Part shown: positions 11,493 through 22,140 of the stretch, in pieces
How the letters are laid out: every line of letters begins with the position of its first letter
How positions within the stretch are numbered: the stretch's first letter is position 1
DNA from: Bedellia somnulentella
Lineage: Eukaryota > Arthropoda > Insecta > Lepidoptera > Bedelliidae
Assembly: GCA_963576735.1 (NCBI GenBank)
Contig: OY755175.1
Coordinates: 5,782,401-5,846,400 of the forward strand
DNA: 64,000 nt
Direction of reading: 5' to 3'
Notes under the pieces: model-generated
Seen by the model: only the letters and a program-made list of their open reading frames with translations
What the model was told of the DNA's origin: nothing
Database searches by the model: none
Made by a program: the position numbers and the translations under genes

Positions 11493-11494
11493 AA

Positions 11495-13122
11495 ATAAAA
11501 AAATAAAATAATCATTTATTTCAAAATAAAAAGATAAATCTTTGTTTTTTGAACGTCAAAATTCAACTTAATACTAAGTTTACTTCGGATTCGGAAGGTG
11601 TTTTGTTGAGAGAAGAACCCGTAAGAAACTCGTCAACACACATCTTTTTTTACGTCCATTACAATTTTGGTGTTAGCCCGGAAACATCCTGCACAGAGCC
11701 CTGATGACACCAAGCCACTTCATCATTAATGTAATCATTGACAGTGTAATAGGCTTTCGAACTAAGATTTCTTTTAACAGCTGCTTTGAATTTTGTTTCT
11801 GATAAATTTAAAATGTCCTCAGGTATTTTATTATACATTTTTACGCATAACCCCATGAAAGATGTATTTACTTTTGACAATCTGTATTTTGGCACGGATA
11901 TTTTATTGTTGTCTCTCAGGTTTCGAATATGTCTATCACAATTTTTCACAAAAGAGGCCTGATTTTTTCTTACATACATAATATTTTCATAAATATATTG
12001 ACATGGCAGTGTCATTATATTTATTGTTTTAAACAATTCCCTCAGGGAATCTCGGGATCTCATATTGTATATGGCTCTTATTGCTCTCTTTTGGAGAATA
12101 AATATGGAACCAACATCAGCTGCTCTGCCCCAGAGTAAAATACCGTAAGACATTACACTATGAAAATAGCTGTAATAAACTAATCGAGCTGTCTGTACAT
12201 CTGTCAAATGTCTTATTTTCCTAACGGCATATGCAGCACTACTAAGCCTGCCAGCTAGTGAGCTAATGTGGGGTCCCCATTGGAGCTTGGAGTCCAGAGT
12301 TATCCCTAAGAAAACTGTGTTATCTGAAAATACTAACTTTTCATTATTAACGCAACGCACCTAACATTAGGTAATACAAATTTAATGCATTTGGTTTTTT
12401 TACCATTCAGTACAAGATTATTGGAAGCAAACCATGTTTGAATCTGTGAAACCGTGTTATTCACCTCGTCAATATTCTGATTATTTCTTTCAACGTCAAA
12501 TACTAAAGAAGTATCATCAGCAAATAACACTATCTCGGTCATTTTCTCGACCATGAACGGCAAATCATTAATATAAACTAAAAATAAAAATGGACCCAAA
12601 ATAGAACCCTGCGGAACACCCATTTTTACATGAGTTCCAGGTGATATTGCATTATTGATTTGCACTTTCTGTATCCGATCCGAAAAGTAAGACTTTATTA
12701 ATTTAAGTGCGTCACCTTGTATGCCATAATGTTCTAATTTAATAAAAAGGATTTCATGATCTGCACAATCAAATGCCTTCGTAAGATCGCAAAACAAACC
12801 AATAGCATCATTTTTGCGTTCCCACGAATCAAAAATGTGTTTCATTAAGGCAACGCCTGCATCGGTGGTAGAGCGGCCCTTCGTAAAGCCAAATTGTTTT
12901 GGATGAAACAATTTGTTTGAAGCGAAATGCAAAAGCATTTGACTGAACATTAGTTTTTCGAATATTTTACTTAAAACTGGCAGAATTGATATGGGTCTAT
13001 AACCATCAGGACTAATTTTATCTCCTCCGGATTTAAGAAGTGGTACAATTTTACTATGCTTCATGAGATTTGGAAAGATTTTATTTCTTATACATTCATT
13101 AAATATATCTGCTATATATTAG
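11495..13122 (-). mobile_element. 5'-truncated LINE (jockey/CR1-like), copy 1
   Basis: The 3' end is an AT-rich tail (AAATAAAATAATCATTTATTTC, plus strand). Upstream lie a short 3' UTR and most of a reverse transcriptase. A second, shorter copy on the plus strand at 58572-59285 shares the same C-terminal coding sequence and the same tail words. Copy 1 starts abruptly near 13122 inside the reverse transcriptase, as expected for truncated reverse transcription. Confidence 0.8.
11659..13122 (-). pseudogene. LINE reverse transcriptase, frameshifted
   Basis: Two overlapping frames, 12333-13064 (extending open to about 13122) and 11659-12360, make one interrupted reverse transcriptase. The first holds GYRPISILPVLSKIFEKL, GFTKGRSTTDA, LFCDLTKAFDCADHEIL, MGVPQGSILGPFLFLVYIND and the catalytic FADDTSL (near 12505). 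The second starts at the following FLGITLD motif and runs through the typical C-terminal thumb region to a stop at 11659. The switch between frames falls near 12345-12360, where one frame continues RCVNNEKLVF and the other runs to a stop. No endonuclease domain remains. By motif style it belongs to the APE-LINE group (jockey, CR1 or Daphne-like); I cannot fix the clade by eye. Confidence 0.8.
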
Positions 13123-13144
13123 TTATAATAATAATATAATTATT

Positions 13145-14880
13145 TATTTATTTCAGATAACAATGGATCCATTTGTATTAGTAACACTTAAGAGCTATAT
13201 TAGTATTAAAAATTAAAATGACATTTAATTAACAATTACATCCAATTACAATAAAATAAAATAAATTACGATTTAAATCAAAACAAAATAAAAATAAATT
13301 ACAATATAGATCACATTAAAAATTAAATTAAATCAATCCTAAAAACTCAATTAATGATAAAATAAGTTTCTATAAATTTGCCCCTCATTCCCCCTAACCA
13401 ATACATTGGAGAGATGACGAAAGATTGGCGAGTCGTACCTTCCTGCGATGGTTTTCAGAATGGAGTTAGAGCTAGCCCGAACTCTGCAGAGCAATGACGC
13501 TGCCTTTTTGCGCATTATCGCGTAAAAGTCATCAGTGCGCGCCGCGGCAAACATGCCAGATGCGCTGCAGAAACGAGGCAGCCCCAACAACATTCTGAAT
13601 CCATTATTGTACTGAACGCGTAGAGCGTTGACAGCCTTTTATGTAAAGCTGGCCCACAGGCTGCACGTGTAGAAGACTTGACAGTAAGATTTAAACAGTG
13701 TTATTTTAACAGACTGACTACAACGCGCAAACCTGCGTACCAGCATAATACACCTGACTGCCATCGCCCTACGTTCCCTCTCTATTCTGCATGGTCCTTA
13801 AGGTTGTCGGTAATAAAGTGTCCTAGATATTTAAATTGGTACACTCGCTTAAGCTCAACACCATTTAATTTAATTGTTGGAACATGATCAGGAATCTTTC
13901 CACCGACAGCCCTAAAGACCATGTACTCGCTCTTCTTATGATTATACGCCAAACCTTGCTTCAGAGCGTACTCTTCACACATATGAAGCAGATCATTCAG
14001 AGCTCTGACTGATGGTGTCAGCAAGACCATATCGTCAGCGTGACTGATGTTATTTATAGTAACATCATCCACGCGACATCCGATGCGCCAGCTGCTGAGC
14101 CCAACGATCAGGTCATTTATATACAGGTTAAACAGTTTGGGGGACGTAAGTCCACCTTGTCTTACTCCACACCCCAGCCTGAAAGACTCAGAAACTTTAT
14201 TGTCCCACCTAACCCGGTTATCTTGATTTCCATACCAAAACTGGAAAATGCATAACAGTTCCGCCGGCACATCCCTCCCCCGCAGCTTGTCCCAAAGTAC
14301 ATCGTAGGACACAGTGTCGAACGCTCGTGATAGGTCTAGGAAACACGCATACACGGGCGTCCTACGCTGCGTGTAATATTGTACTGTGTGCTTCAGGCTC
14401 AGTATAGCACTCTCAGTTGATAGACCCCGGCGGAACCCAAACTGTGCATCATGGAGGTGGAGATATTTATCAAGAAGGGAGTCTAGAAGTCCGTCAAGCA
14501 CCTTCGCCAGGACTGTAGCCAAGGATATAGGACGATAATTGTTCTTATCAGTTACGTCCCCCGTTCTGTTTTTTATAATGGGAACGACAATTGTTTGCAT
14601 GAGCGCAGTAGGTAGATGAGAATGTCTCATGCATAGGGTATAGAACATGGCTAGTACTCGGTGCAGGTGGACTCCGGCATGCTGCAGGTGTTCAATGCTC
14701 AGCCCATCGTGACCCGGAGATTTACCACGCGTCATTGTTCGAATAATATTCGCGACTTGTTTCGCAGAGAAAGTAATTAGATCCGAATCACTACAGGCCC
14801 TCACATCAACCGACTGTTTGGAACGTCCCAAAGGAGGATCCACTTTAAAGTGCTCTAAAAACATGTTATGCTGTGTGATT
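13145..14880 (-). mobile_element. second decayed LINE
   Basis: An AT-rich probable 3' UTR (13145-13350) precedes, on the minus strand, a C-terminal coding remnant and a longer reverse transcriptase frame. The 5' end is lost near 14880, where a decayed S1 repeat begins. The protein differs clearly from the neighbouring LINE (HADDM instead of FADDT). Confidence 0.75.
13351..14864 (-). pseudogene. LINE reverse transcriptase with frameshift and stop
   Basis: The frame at 13782-14864 holds GKSPGHDGLSIEHLQHAG, NNYRPISLATVLAKVLDGL, AQFGFRRGLSTESAIL, CFLDLSRAFDTVSYDVLW, GVRQGGLTSPKLFNLYIND, the catalytic HADDMVLL (near 14035) and YLGHFI. Just after DHAE at 13782 the frame shifts; the continuing frame reads IERERRAMAVRC, as expected downstream in this protein type. 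That frame then meets a TAA near 13640, and the last part is open again at 13351-13593. At least two lesions make it non-functional. The endonuclease domain is absent. The clade is not resolved; the R-Q-G-G and HADD motifs place it among APE-type LINEs rather than the Dong group. Confidence 0.8.
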
Positions 14881-14884
14881 CCGG

Positions 14885-15240
14885 TTTAGAATAGTTCTAA
14901 CGGATTTCTTCCCACGCGGGTCGTAAAAGGTGAATTAGAATTTTGAGGAGTTAATTGATATTTGGGCGATGTGGCTGGAGACCCGTTACCAACCAACTTT
15001 TTTTTAACTATCTTACATACATATACACACGGCTATAAATCCCTAAAAGGGGTTGCCAGAGCTGAGAAATTATAAATTCCTCAACCACTTTTGGAAGTTG
15101 CGTAGGGAAAAGATGGTAGAATAAAGGTTGTTGGTGATGGGTCTCCAACCGCATCGCCAAAAATCTATCAAAACTATCTTCTGTTGTTCTAAAGCTTAAC
15201 TACCCCTTTTTGGAATTTACGGCCGTGACTATATGTAAAT
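14885..15240 (+). repeat. old S1 copy split by a younger S1
   Basis: The left part (14885-15014) reads CGGTTTAGAATAG, CCCACGCGGGTCGTAA and GGGCGATGTGGCTGGAGACC. The right part (15172-15240) completes it with CTACCCCTTTTTGGAATTTA and GCCGTGACTATATG. A minus-strand S1 sits between them. Confidence 0.7.
15015..15171 (-). repeat. younger S1 copy nested in an older one
   Basis: A 5'-truncated minus-strand S1 starts with the ACATACATATAC tail and ends in GATGGGTCTCCAACCGCATCGCC. It is flanked by AACTATCTT at 15006-15014 and again at 15172-15180, a 9-bp target duplication. Confidence 0.8.
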
Positions 15241-15631
15241 ATGCCTTATACGCATTGTATGAAATATGTATTTGGTTTACCCTTTGGTAAGCTTTGATCC
15301 AGTTACATATTTTTCAGTAAAGAATGTTTTATTGCATTATTAATAATTTTATATTGTTTAAATTGCTACCAATGAATTTTCAAAACATGCATGATTTGAG
15401 TGGCAATGCATGACAAAGGTAATAATGGCATTCCGAATTCGAAATTGCGAACAATCCGAGTTGGCAAAACAGGTGTTTACAAGCCCAACCAAAATAAAAT
15501 AATATTTAGACAATTTTTTATATATGATATGGTTAATCATTCTTTTAATAGTGAGAAGAAGAGCGGTAGAACTAATCAATTTCATTTCTCTTATTCGTCA
15601 TCTAGTATAATTAGAATAGACTACCTGGTTG

Positions 15632-15880
15632 GTGTGTAGTGTCGGCTTAGAATAGCACTACCCCATTTCTTCCGGTGGGTGTACGTAAGAGGCGACTAAC
15701 GGTATTGGGGGCTTTAAAGGCGTTTTGGGCGATGCGGTTGGAGACCCATCACCAAGAACCTTTATTTCACCATCTATTCCCTATGCAACTTCCAAAAGTG
15801 GCTGAGGAATTTCTGATTCCTTAGCTCTGGCTACCTCTTTCTAGGGATTTATAGCCGTGAGTATATGTATGTATGTATGT
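15632..15880 (+). repeat. S1 repeat, full-length copy
   Basis: A good reference copy. It starts with GTGTAGTGTCGGCTTAGAAT, then GGTGGGTGTACGTAAGAGGC, GGGCGATGCGGTTGGAGACC, CCAAAAGTGGCTGAGGAATT, GGGATTTATAGCCGTGAGTA, and a (TATG)n tail. GGCTTAG and GGTTGGAGACCC loosely resemble RNA polymerase III A and B boxes. Confidence 0.8.
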
Positions 15881-15897
15881 ACCAGGGTGGGTACTTT

Positions 15898-16105
15898 GCT
15901 GTGTAGTGTCGGCTTGGAAAAGGACGACTACAATGGCAAGAGGAAACTAAGGGTTTTGGGGCCATGCAGTTGGAGACCCGACACCGAAAACCCTTCTTTT
16001 ACTTCTATCTTTTCCTAAACTTTAAAAAGCGGCTGAAGAATTATTATTTTGAACCTTTGGTTACCTCTTTAATGGAGTTATAGCCGTAAGTATTTGTATG
16101 TACTA
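15898..16105 (+). repeat. S1 repeat, diverged copy
   Basis: It starts GTGTAGTGTCGGCTTGGAAA and follows the S1 order with many substitutions to the tail GCCGTAAGTATTTGTATG. It stands in tandem with the preceding copy, separated by about 18 bp. Confidence 0.7.
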
Positions 16106-16134
16106 TCTGGGTTAAGAGACATTTTTAAAAATAC

Positions 16135-16385
16135 ATTAATCTATACTAATATTATAAAGCTGAAGAGTTTGTTTGTTTGAACGCTAGGATCTCAGGAACT
16201 ACCCAATCAAATTGAAAAATTCTTTTTGTGTTGGATAGTCCATTTATTGAGGAAGGTTTTAGGCTATATATCATCACGCTGCGACCAACAGGAGCAAACT
16301 ATCAGCGAATAATGTTGCAAAAACGGGGATTTCATACTAAGGCTTCCTTTGTGTGCGCTGCGTAAACGGTTTAAGTTACCCAAAA
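16135..16385 (+). repeat. interspersed repeat starting CTATACTAATATTATAAAGC
   Basis: The opening phrase, followed by GAGTTTGTTTGTTTGAACGC and ATCTCAGGAACTA, is one I know as common in insect genomes. I cannot assign a class. Confidence 0.45.
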
Positions 16386-16749
16386 AAAATGAATTAAAGA
16401 ATTATTTCTCTTTAAATGCTCTGAAAAGAATGCCAGCGACAGTATATGTCTAACTTTTAAGTTCCACTTACTATAACCATTTTTATGGTAAATAAATTTG
16501 GTCGAATTTAATGCATAATTGCCATAATGTTTTATCAACATAATATTAATCTTTATCCAAATAAATATGTTGTTGATTGAGAGTATTTAATTGAGAACAA
16601 AATTGTCCTTGACATCACTTAATTTAAATAAACACCTTAGAAGATAATACAATTTTAAAATTACTCCGTAACAAAATTTACACGCGTGCATGAAGCGCAA
16701 GACAAGACGCTGCGCTGGCCGGCGAGCGAGGTCACCTGCACGAGAAGCT

Positions 16750-17132
16750 TATGTTTAAGCCTAATCCTATTAATATTATAAATGTGAAAGTTTAGATGTT
16801 TGTGTGTTTGTAGCTAAATGAAGACTAATTCACAGATAATGATCTAATTAACACAATAGGATACTTTTTATCCCAGAAAAATTAAGAGATCAATAAATTT
16901 TCTTAAAAAATGGTTAAATAGACTAACTGACTAAGAATAAATGCTCAGCCGAAACTACTATACTTATAAACTTAAAACTTATGAAGTGAAAAAATTGTAA
17001 GGAGGCTATGAAAAACACCTTTTTTCTCATCGCATGACAGAGACCCTCAACAGGTCAGTTAAATATTTCAGTTTGACGACGTGAACGTCTACACTTTTGA
17101 CAGTACGAAGTCTGTGGGGTCAGCTAGTTAAT
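16750..17132 (+). repeat. interspersed repeat ending GTCAGCTAGT, copy 1
   Basis: It begins CCTATTAATATTATAAATGT and GAAAGTTT, has a middle GGATACTTTTTATCCC, and ends ACAGTACGAAGTCTGTGGGG with TCAGCTAGT. A second copy lies at 46205-46478 with the same order of words. It is non-coding; the class is uncertain. Confidence 0.55.
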
Positions 17133-17254
17133 AATATATAGAAATGTAAAAAATAAATTTAAATAAAATACTAAAACTGATCCGTGTAAAGCTGGTACTA
17201 GTATATAAAATGGAGAAAGCAAGGGATACAAACTTTATTCGTATGACCAATAAA

Positions 17255-17705
17255 TAAAGAATAAATAAAGGAAAGAAAAACCTCGACACAGGCGGGAATC
17301 GAACCCGCGACCTCGGGTATACGCCCCCGTCGCTCTGCCAATTGAGCTACCGTGTCAATGGCTGCCAGTGCGAAATTCTTCCATCCTTTATTTCTTTTAC
17401 ACGTTTAAGTAGTGTTCGCGTTTCCTTCCTCCAAATTTTTACTAATTCGGAAGGCCACTTGTCTACTTTTTCAGATAGAATGCAAATATTGAAAATGCCT
17501 AACTATCACATAATTTAAATCTTTTTGTTCATGAAAACCTCATGTGGGGATTATTACAAATTTATAAAGAATAAATAATAATACAGGGGCGTATACCCGA
17601 GGTCGTGTGTTCGATTCCCGCCTGTGTCGAGGTTTTTCTTTTCTTTATTTATTCTTTATTTATTAGTAATAATCCCCACATGAGGTTTTTCATGAACGAA
17701 AAAAT
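17255..17705. repeat. palindromic repeat with tRNA-like core
   Basis: The minus strand (17275-17357) carries a tRNA-like block. A 7-bp acceptor (GACACGG with CTGTGTC) has one G-T pair; the D arm is GCTC/GAGC; the T arm is GCGGG-TTCGATT-CCCGC. The anticodon arm does not fold properly, so this is a derived copy and not a working tRNA. At 17583-17640 the 3' half of the same block is repeated on the plus strand. The arms TCATGAAAACCTCATGTGGG at 17530 and its complement near 17675 face each other. Other members are at 725, 26340 and 43830. Confidence 0.6.
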
Positions 17706-17824
17706 TTAAATTTATTCGTATGTTTGAGAGGACGGTAACTAGTCGTATATTAATGAGATACAATATTGACATTACTTTGATTTCAAAGATAAGAGGGTTG
17801 ATGCCCAGCAGAGGTTATATTAGA

Positions 17825-18814
17825 CAAAAAAAGAAAAACAAAAACTTCAAATTAAAAACTAAACAGAAAAATTAAATATTATTATTTTTTATTAAAAAAA
17901 GAACCGCCTTCAAAAATCCAACTGAAAAGTATAAAATAATTTTTATTTATTTTATTATGTACAACTCTATTCAACTTCTTCTTTTTGAAGTCGGTGCCAA
18001 ACCAATTTTAATGACAAAGAAGAACGAATATTAGTGGCCCGCCCAACTTGAGTGAGTTCTCCACCCCATCAGCGTATGTCATACTTATAAATCAATTAAT
18101 AAAAAAAATCGCATTAAAATTCATTTCGTAGTTTTACAGATTAAAGTATACATAAGGATGTCCGTATATCCCAGACATGGAGAGAGAAAGCGACTTTGTT
18201 TTATACTATGTAGTGATTTAGATTCTCGATCGTCTTTTTACAAAGTGTTAGAAGTATTGGTTGTGCCAACTCGGTGCATGCATGTCTCTGTCGAATTGTT
18301 AATTCCGTTAGTTTGAAATCTGATAATCTTACATAACCTAACCTAACGTTAGTTTACTATCTCGCTATCTGTCTAAAATTATAATTTACTAGTATTTACA
18401 GTTTTACGGTGACATGTATATTATGATAATTTCTCTGCGGAGTGCGACGCATGCACACCAGGCTAAGCACCGCTCACTGTCCCCCAATTCTATCCTTTAT
18501 AAAGCGACGTCGTTGCGAGCGGAAGAAATTTCTTGATTTTTGAGCGCGATTGTGTTACCTACTGTTGTTGAGGCACTATCAATTGATTTATTATTCGTAT
18601 GGTTTTCTCTATGTAGCAATTTTCATTTTGGATTTGTCTGTTTGGCACCGACTTCAAAAAGAAGAAGTTGAATAGAGTTGTACATAATAAAATAAATAAA
18701 AATTATTTTATACTTTTCAGTTGGATTTTTGAAGGCGGTTCTTTTTTTAATAAAAAATAATAATATTTAATTTTTCTGTTTAGTTTTTAATTTGAAGTTT
18801 TTGTTTTTCTTTTT
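17825..18814. mobile_element. foldback element with ~175-bp inverted arms
   Basis: 17827-18003 and 18640-18812 are near-perfect inverted copies. Both contain CAACTCTATTCAACTTCTTC and TTTTGAAGTCGGTGCCAAAC or their complements. About 635 bp of unrelated sequence lies between, with no clear ORF. The inner arm words GAAGTCGG recur at 19985, 60030 and 60075. Confidence 0.75.
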
Positions 18815-18951
18815 TATTTTATACTTTTTAGTGATAAGTTTTTAAATCACTCTGAGTTTTTTTAGTGAATTAGTGATAGTTTTTGAGAGATAAGTTTTAC
18901 TGTCCGTTTATTTTATAGTTTTTTTAACAGGTAGTTATAATATTTGTTATC

Positions 18952-19315
18952 ATGACTTTAGCTTACTTGTTACTATTTTGTTTAGCTGCGGGCCTAGATA
19001 GAAAAGCAAAGGATGCTTTAAGGAAAAGTCGCGTAAGGGAGAACGAAACACCCATCGAAAAAAAACAAAGACTTCAGCAGGGCAAGCACGAGCCGTATTT
19101 AAACTAGTTATCGCGTGGGATAAAGCAGCCATCTTTTACGCACTTACTTAGTATCGTATACTGCCATCTCATTCTAACCGTTATCGTGTCGATAACTCGT
19201 GCTTGCCCTTCAGAATGAGAGAGATCGTCAGCGTGCTTCTCTTGCTGCCGAAACAGATGAGCAAAGAGAAGTTCACCTATCACAAATGCGAAGAAACACT
19301 CTTATATATATGTAG
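18952..19315 (+). pseudogene. transposon-type basic ORF split by a MITE
   Basis: An ATG at 18952 opens a frame that becomes strongly basic (DRKAKDALRKSRVRENETP) up to 19077. A 131-bp MITE follows, then the same frame style resumes at 19214 with ERDRQRASLAAETDEQRE and LSQMRRNT before a stop at 19313. Repeats of this Arg/Gln/Glu-rich kind, with ETDEQRE and MRRNT phrases, occur near the N-terminus of large lepidopteran transposon proteins, including Helitron-associated ones; that assignment is from memory of the style only. Removing the MITE and one duplication joins the two halves in frame. The remnant is too short to be functional. Confidence 0.5.
19078..19208 (-). mobile_element. short TIR element (MITE), copy 2
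   Basis: It is bounded by CAGGGCAAGCACGAG and CTCGTGCTTGCCC and is inverted relative to 1126-1272. TTCAG at 19073-19077 and 19209-19213 forms a 5-bp target duplication. Confidence 0.75.
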
Positions 19316-19639
19316 CGTTGAGTCGAGTAAAATCCCTTGATGAGATGGCTTTAAGTGATATAGATTCAAAGAAATTACTTAAATGGTTAAGACCATTCCG
19401 AAAGCGCGAAATTCCCCATGACGAAAGCGCCTTGATTGAAATGACCAGGATGAAAAACATGATGTTGCAATATATATTTTTTTCTTGAATATAATTAAGA
19501 GTAATTTATTCATGTTTTTATATACTTCTTTGTTCAATAATTTAGTAACTCTGTTTATTACTAATAAAAAAACTTTATTAACATATATTGATAAATTTCT
19601 GTCTAGTATTGATAACTTTACATACATACTTATATTTCA

Positions 19640-20000
19640 AACTAAGAAACCTCCTTTTTTTCGAGTCGGTTAAAGAACTTTTAACCCATCTTCTAAATGT
19701 AACGAAAACTTTTCTGAAAACCGCATCCAAATAGCTTAAGCCAAACGTGAGATAATCGCGGACCAACACACATACATACAGGTCAAACACAGAACCTCCT
19801 TTCTTTTTTTGGTCGGTTAAGGCACTAAAACCTTCTCCTAAATGTAACGAATACTGTCCTGAAAACCGCATCCAAATAGCTTAAGCCAAACTCGAGATAA
19901 TCGCGGACAATTATACATACATACATACATACATACATACAAACATACATACATACAAACAATCGAACTGAGAACCTCCTTTTTTGAAGTCGGTTAAAAA
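19640..20000. repeat. tandem pair of a repeat with (CATA)n
   Basis: Two units (about 19645-19790 and 19795-20000) share AAATGTAACGAA, GAAAACCGCATCCAAATAGC and GAGATAATCGCGGAC. Each is bounded by CCTCCTTT...TCGGTTAA words. The second unit has an expanded CATACATA tract at 19912-19960. Confidence 0.6.
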
Positions 20001-20354
20001 GGTCCTCTGTAAGACAATGGCGTCTCAATGAGCTAAGGAGCACTAACGAGTGTTCCCGCTTAAATACTAAACAGAAACGAACAACTTAAATTTCTAGACA
20101 ATTATATGAGAAAACAAATTATTATTATTTGACTTATAAAGAACTAGAGGTTGTTCATTTCATTGTAGACTAGTTTTCTCAGTTTCTTTAATTTAATTTA
20201 TACTACAATTAATGCTATAATAAAGTCTACGAACTAATACGTTTAGTCATCCTTACTCAGGATTTTTACTTCAATTAAAATAATTGAAGATGAAAATGAA
20301 GGTTGTGATTTCCTTTGCTAAATTAATGAAATCCCCACATAATACAATAAATAG

Positions 20355-20640
20355 AGAAAATGAATGATAGTAAATTTGTAAAAGAGATTTATAGAGCTTA
20401 TGTGGACGGTAATGTAAGTCGAGGACGAGCTCGGAGGACGCATATGAACCAAATAGCGAGTGTGCTCAAAAAAACAGGCGTTCTCAGTATGGAGAATAAA
20501 AGAGCATGTATGAAAAGATTGATGGATGTAAACGAAGCTAGAGAGGTTTGTCAGGACAGTACAAAGTGGTGATCGATAGTCTCTGCCTACTCCAATGAGA
20601 ACTAATGGCGTGAGTATATGTATTTATACTACAATCAGCA
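20355..20640 (+). mobile_element. LINE 3' fragment (C-terminal coding tail)
   Basis: An open frame of 70 codons ends MDVNEAREVCQDSTKW. It is followed by GATCGATAGTCTCTGCCTAC and TAATGGCGTGAGTATATGTA. This matches the typical C-terminus and 3' end of lepidopteran endonuclease/reverse-transcriptase elements. Another copy at 51928-52068 repeats the last 45 codons. A decayed end may lie at 21270-21350. Confidence 0.6.
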
Positions 20641-20989
20641 TTGTAAACATATCCGTTATCGAATATGAACATATTTTCAAGGGATAAATTCTACTAAAAC
20701 ATCGTTCTTTGACATATTTTCCCGAAAGGTTTCATTCAAATGAGGTTAACTGGAACGATGAATCATGCGAGTTTTACCATTTGAATATTGATGAGTGATG
20801 AGATGGAAAATAACGTTTTCATACGCTTTTATATTTCGCCATAGATTATAACGCTATTTAACTTGCTTTATCATAGTACTAGTGGTAGGGTGGTTATGGT
20901 ATGGTATGACGAATGTGAGAACGTTGTTTAAAGTATTTACAATTGTTCAAAACACTTTATTAAATTTAAATAGAAATATAAATATTAAT

Positions 20990-21094
20990 TTGGACAACTT
21001 CCAAATTTGGCTAAGGAGTTTCTAGCTCTGAAGCTTTGGCTACCCCTTTTGTGGATGTATGGCCGTGAGTATATGTATGTATGTGTGTGTGCAA
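20990..21094 (+). repeat. S1 repeat, 5'-truncated copy
   Basis: Only the last 100 bp of S1 is present: CAACTTCCAAATTTGGCTAAG, GGCTACCCCTTTTGTGGATG, GCCGTGAGTATATGTATG, then TG repeats. Confidence 0.7.
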
Positions 21095-21099
21095 TAAAT

Positions 21100-21930
21100 A
21101 TTAAGGGGGCCTGGTATAACGATCATAAATTCCGAAATTTAACTGGTGATCATTACATTAAACAAGTATATAGTTATATGGTATAAAAGATTATCAAAAT
21201 AAATATAGATAGAATATGTTCTAACAAATTCGGGAGTAAAAATGGAAAAAATTAAGATATTTATCAGAGGCATAATAAATTGGAGGGAATCAACTAAGTT
21301 TTTAGTGGTGGATAGTCTCTGCTATCTTTATCGAGAATTAACAGAGTAACATTAAGTTACTTTGAAAGTTATTTCATAAGATTCAGAAATTAGAAAAAAA
21401 GTATTCCCCATCCTCAAAGGTATTTTCTCTAAACAAGAATTATTAATTCTAATTGAAATATGTGAAACAATAAAGTAAAAACACTGTGTTGGTTACCAAA
21501 GCGTTTGCTACCACAAACTTTGATTCCATTTCTCCTCGCACGTATTCGAGATAAGGTAATTTAAGGGCACTTAAGACGAGCATAATGTTCTCATCTTCTA
21601 CCAAACGTAATTAGCCATACGTTGCTGTATACGCGTCTTTGAATGAGCTCCCTGAGGCCAACATATGTGCCAAATTTATACGTGGAGTGAACAGCAGATT
21701 TTTTTAAAATAATTCTTGTATATATTACATACATTAAGGTAAATTGATAAACAATTTTCTATTTAAGAATACAATTATTTAAGTATATGTTTGATTAGCA
21801 TTTTTATTGCTTTTAATTTTAAGGAGCTTACTTTTCATTCAAAGACAACTTTTTAATTAGAATTGTTTGTATCCTATTGCATAAGATTTCATTATTAATT
21901 AAAACCTTTAAAACACGACATGAAGTTGCA
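21100..21930. other. no recognised feature
   Basis: AT-rich intronic sequence on the lectin strand. I see no terminal repeats or exons. Confidence 0.35.
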
Positions 21931-21935
21931 CTTAC

Positions 21936-21989
21936 CGCGCGCCCTTGAGCAGAGGCGAGGATCGCCAAAAACGCAAGGTTCCACAACAT
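21936..21989 (-). CDS. exon 1 of the secreted C-type lectin (signal peptide)
   Basis: On the minus strand an ATG at 21989 opens 18 codons, MLWNLAFLAILASAQGRA, that form a classic signal peptide. They end in phase 0 at a GCGCG/GTAAGTG donor. The next matching exon is at 3651-3780, which starts in phase 0 with VNIS. An in-frame upstream ATG at 22058 would add 23 mainly polar and charged residues and so hide the signal peptide, so I prefer the inner start. GC-rich sequence from 21990 to about 22130 would be the 5' UTR. The roughly 18-kb first intron holds most of the LINEs and SINEs in the left third of the window. Secretion is well supported; the function rests on the lectin-like second exon. 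Confidence 0.65.
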
Positions 21990-22140
21990 AACGCGCCACA
22001 AAAGCTCGTAGCTCTCGTCGTAGTAGCTCCGCAGAAAGCGCGCGTCGTAGAAACACAACCGTAGTCGGCGCCTGTTGTCGCGTGACTAGTGCTACGAACC
22101 GCCCGCCCAGCCGTTAGACGCCCCATAGCGTGTATCTCAG
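21990..22140 (-). promoter_or_regulatory. putative 5' UTR/promoter of the lectin gene
   Basis: A GC-rich island stands in AT-rich surroundings just upstream of the signal-peptide exon. No TATA box is obvious; the start site cannot be placed by eye. Confidence 0.35.

Noticed and set aside
17275..17357. Candidate functional tRNA gene on the minus strand
   Set aside because: Acceptor, D and T arms pair, but the anticodon stem does not form and the block recurs in degenerate copies, so it is a repeat.
19912..19960. CATA tandem repeat as a regulatory array
   Set aside because: It is an expanded microsatellite inside a dispersed repeat.
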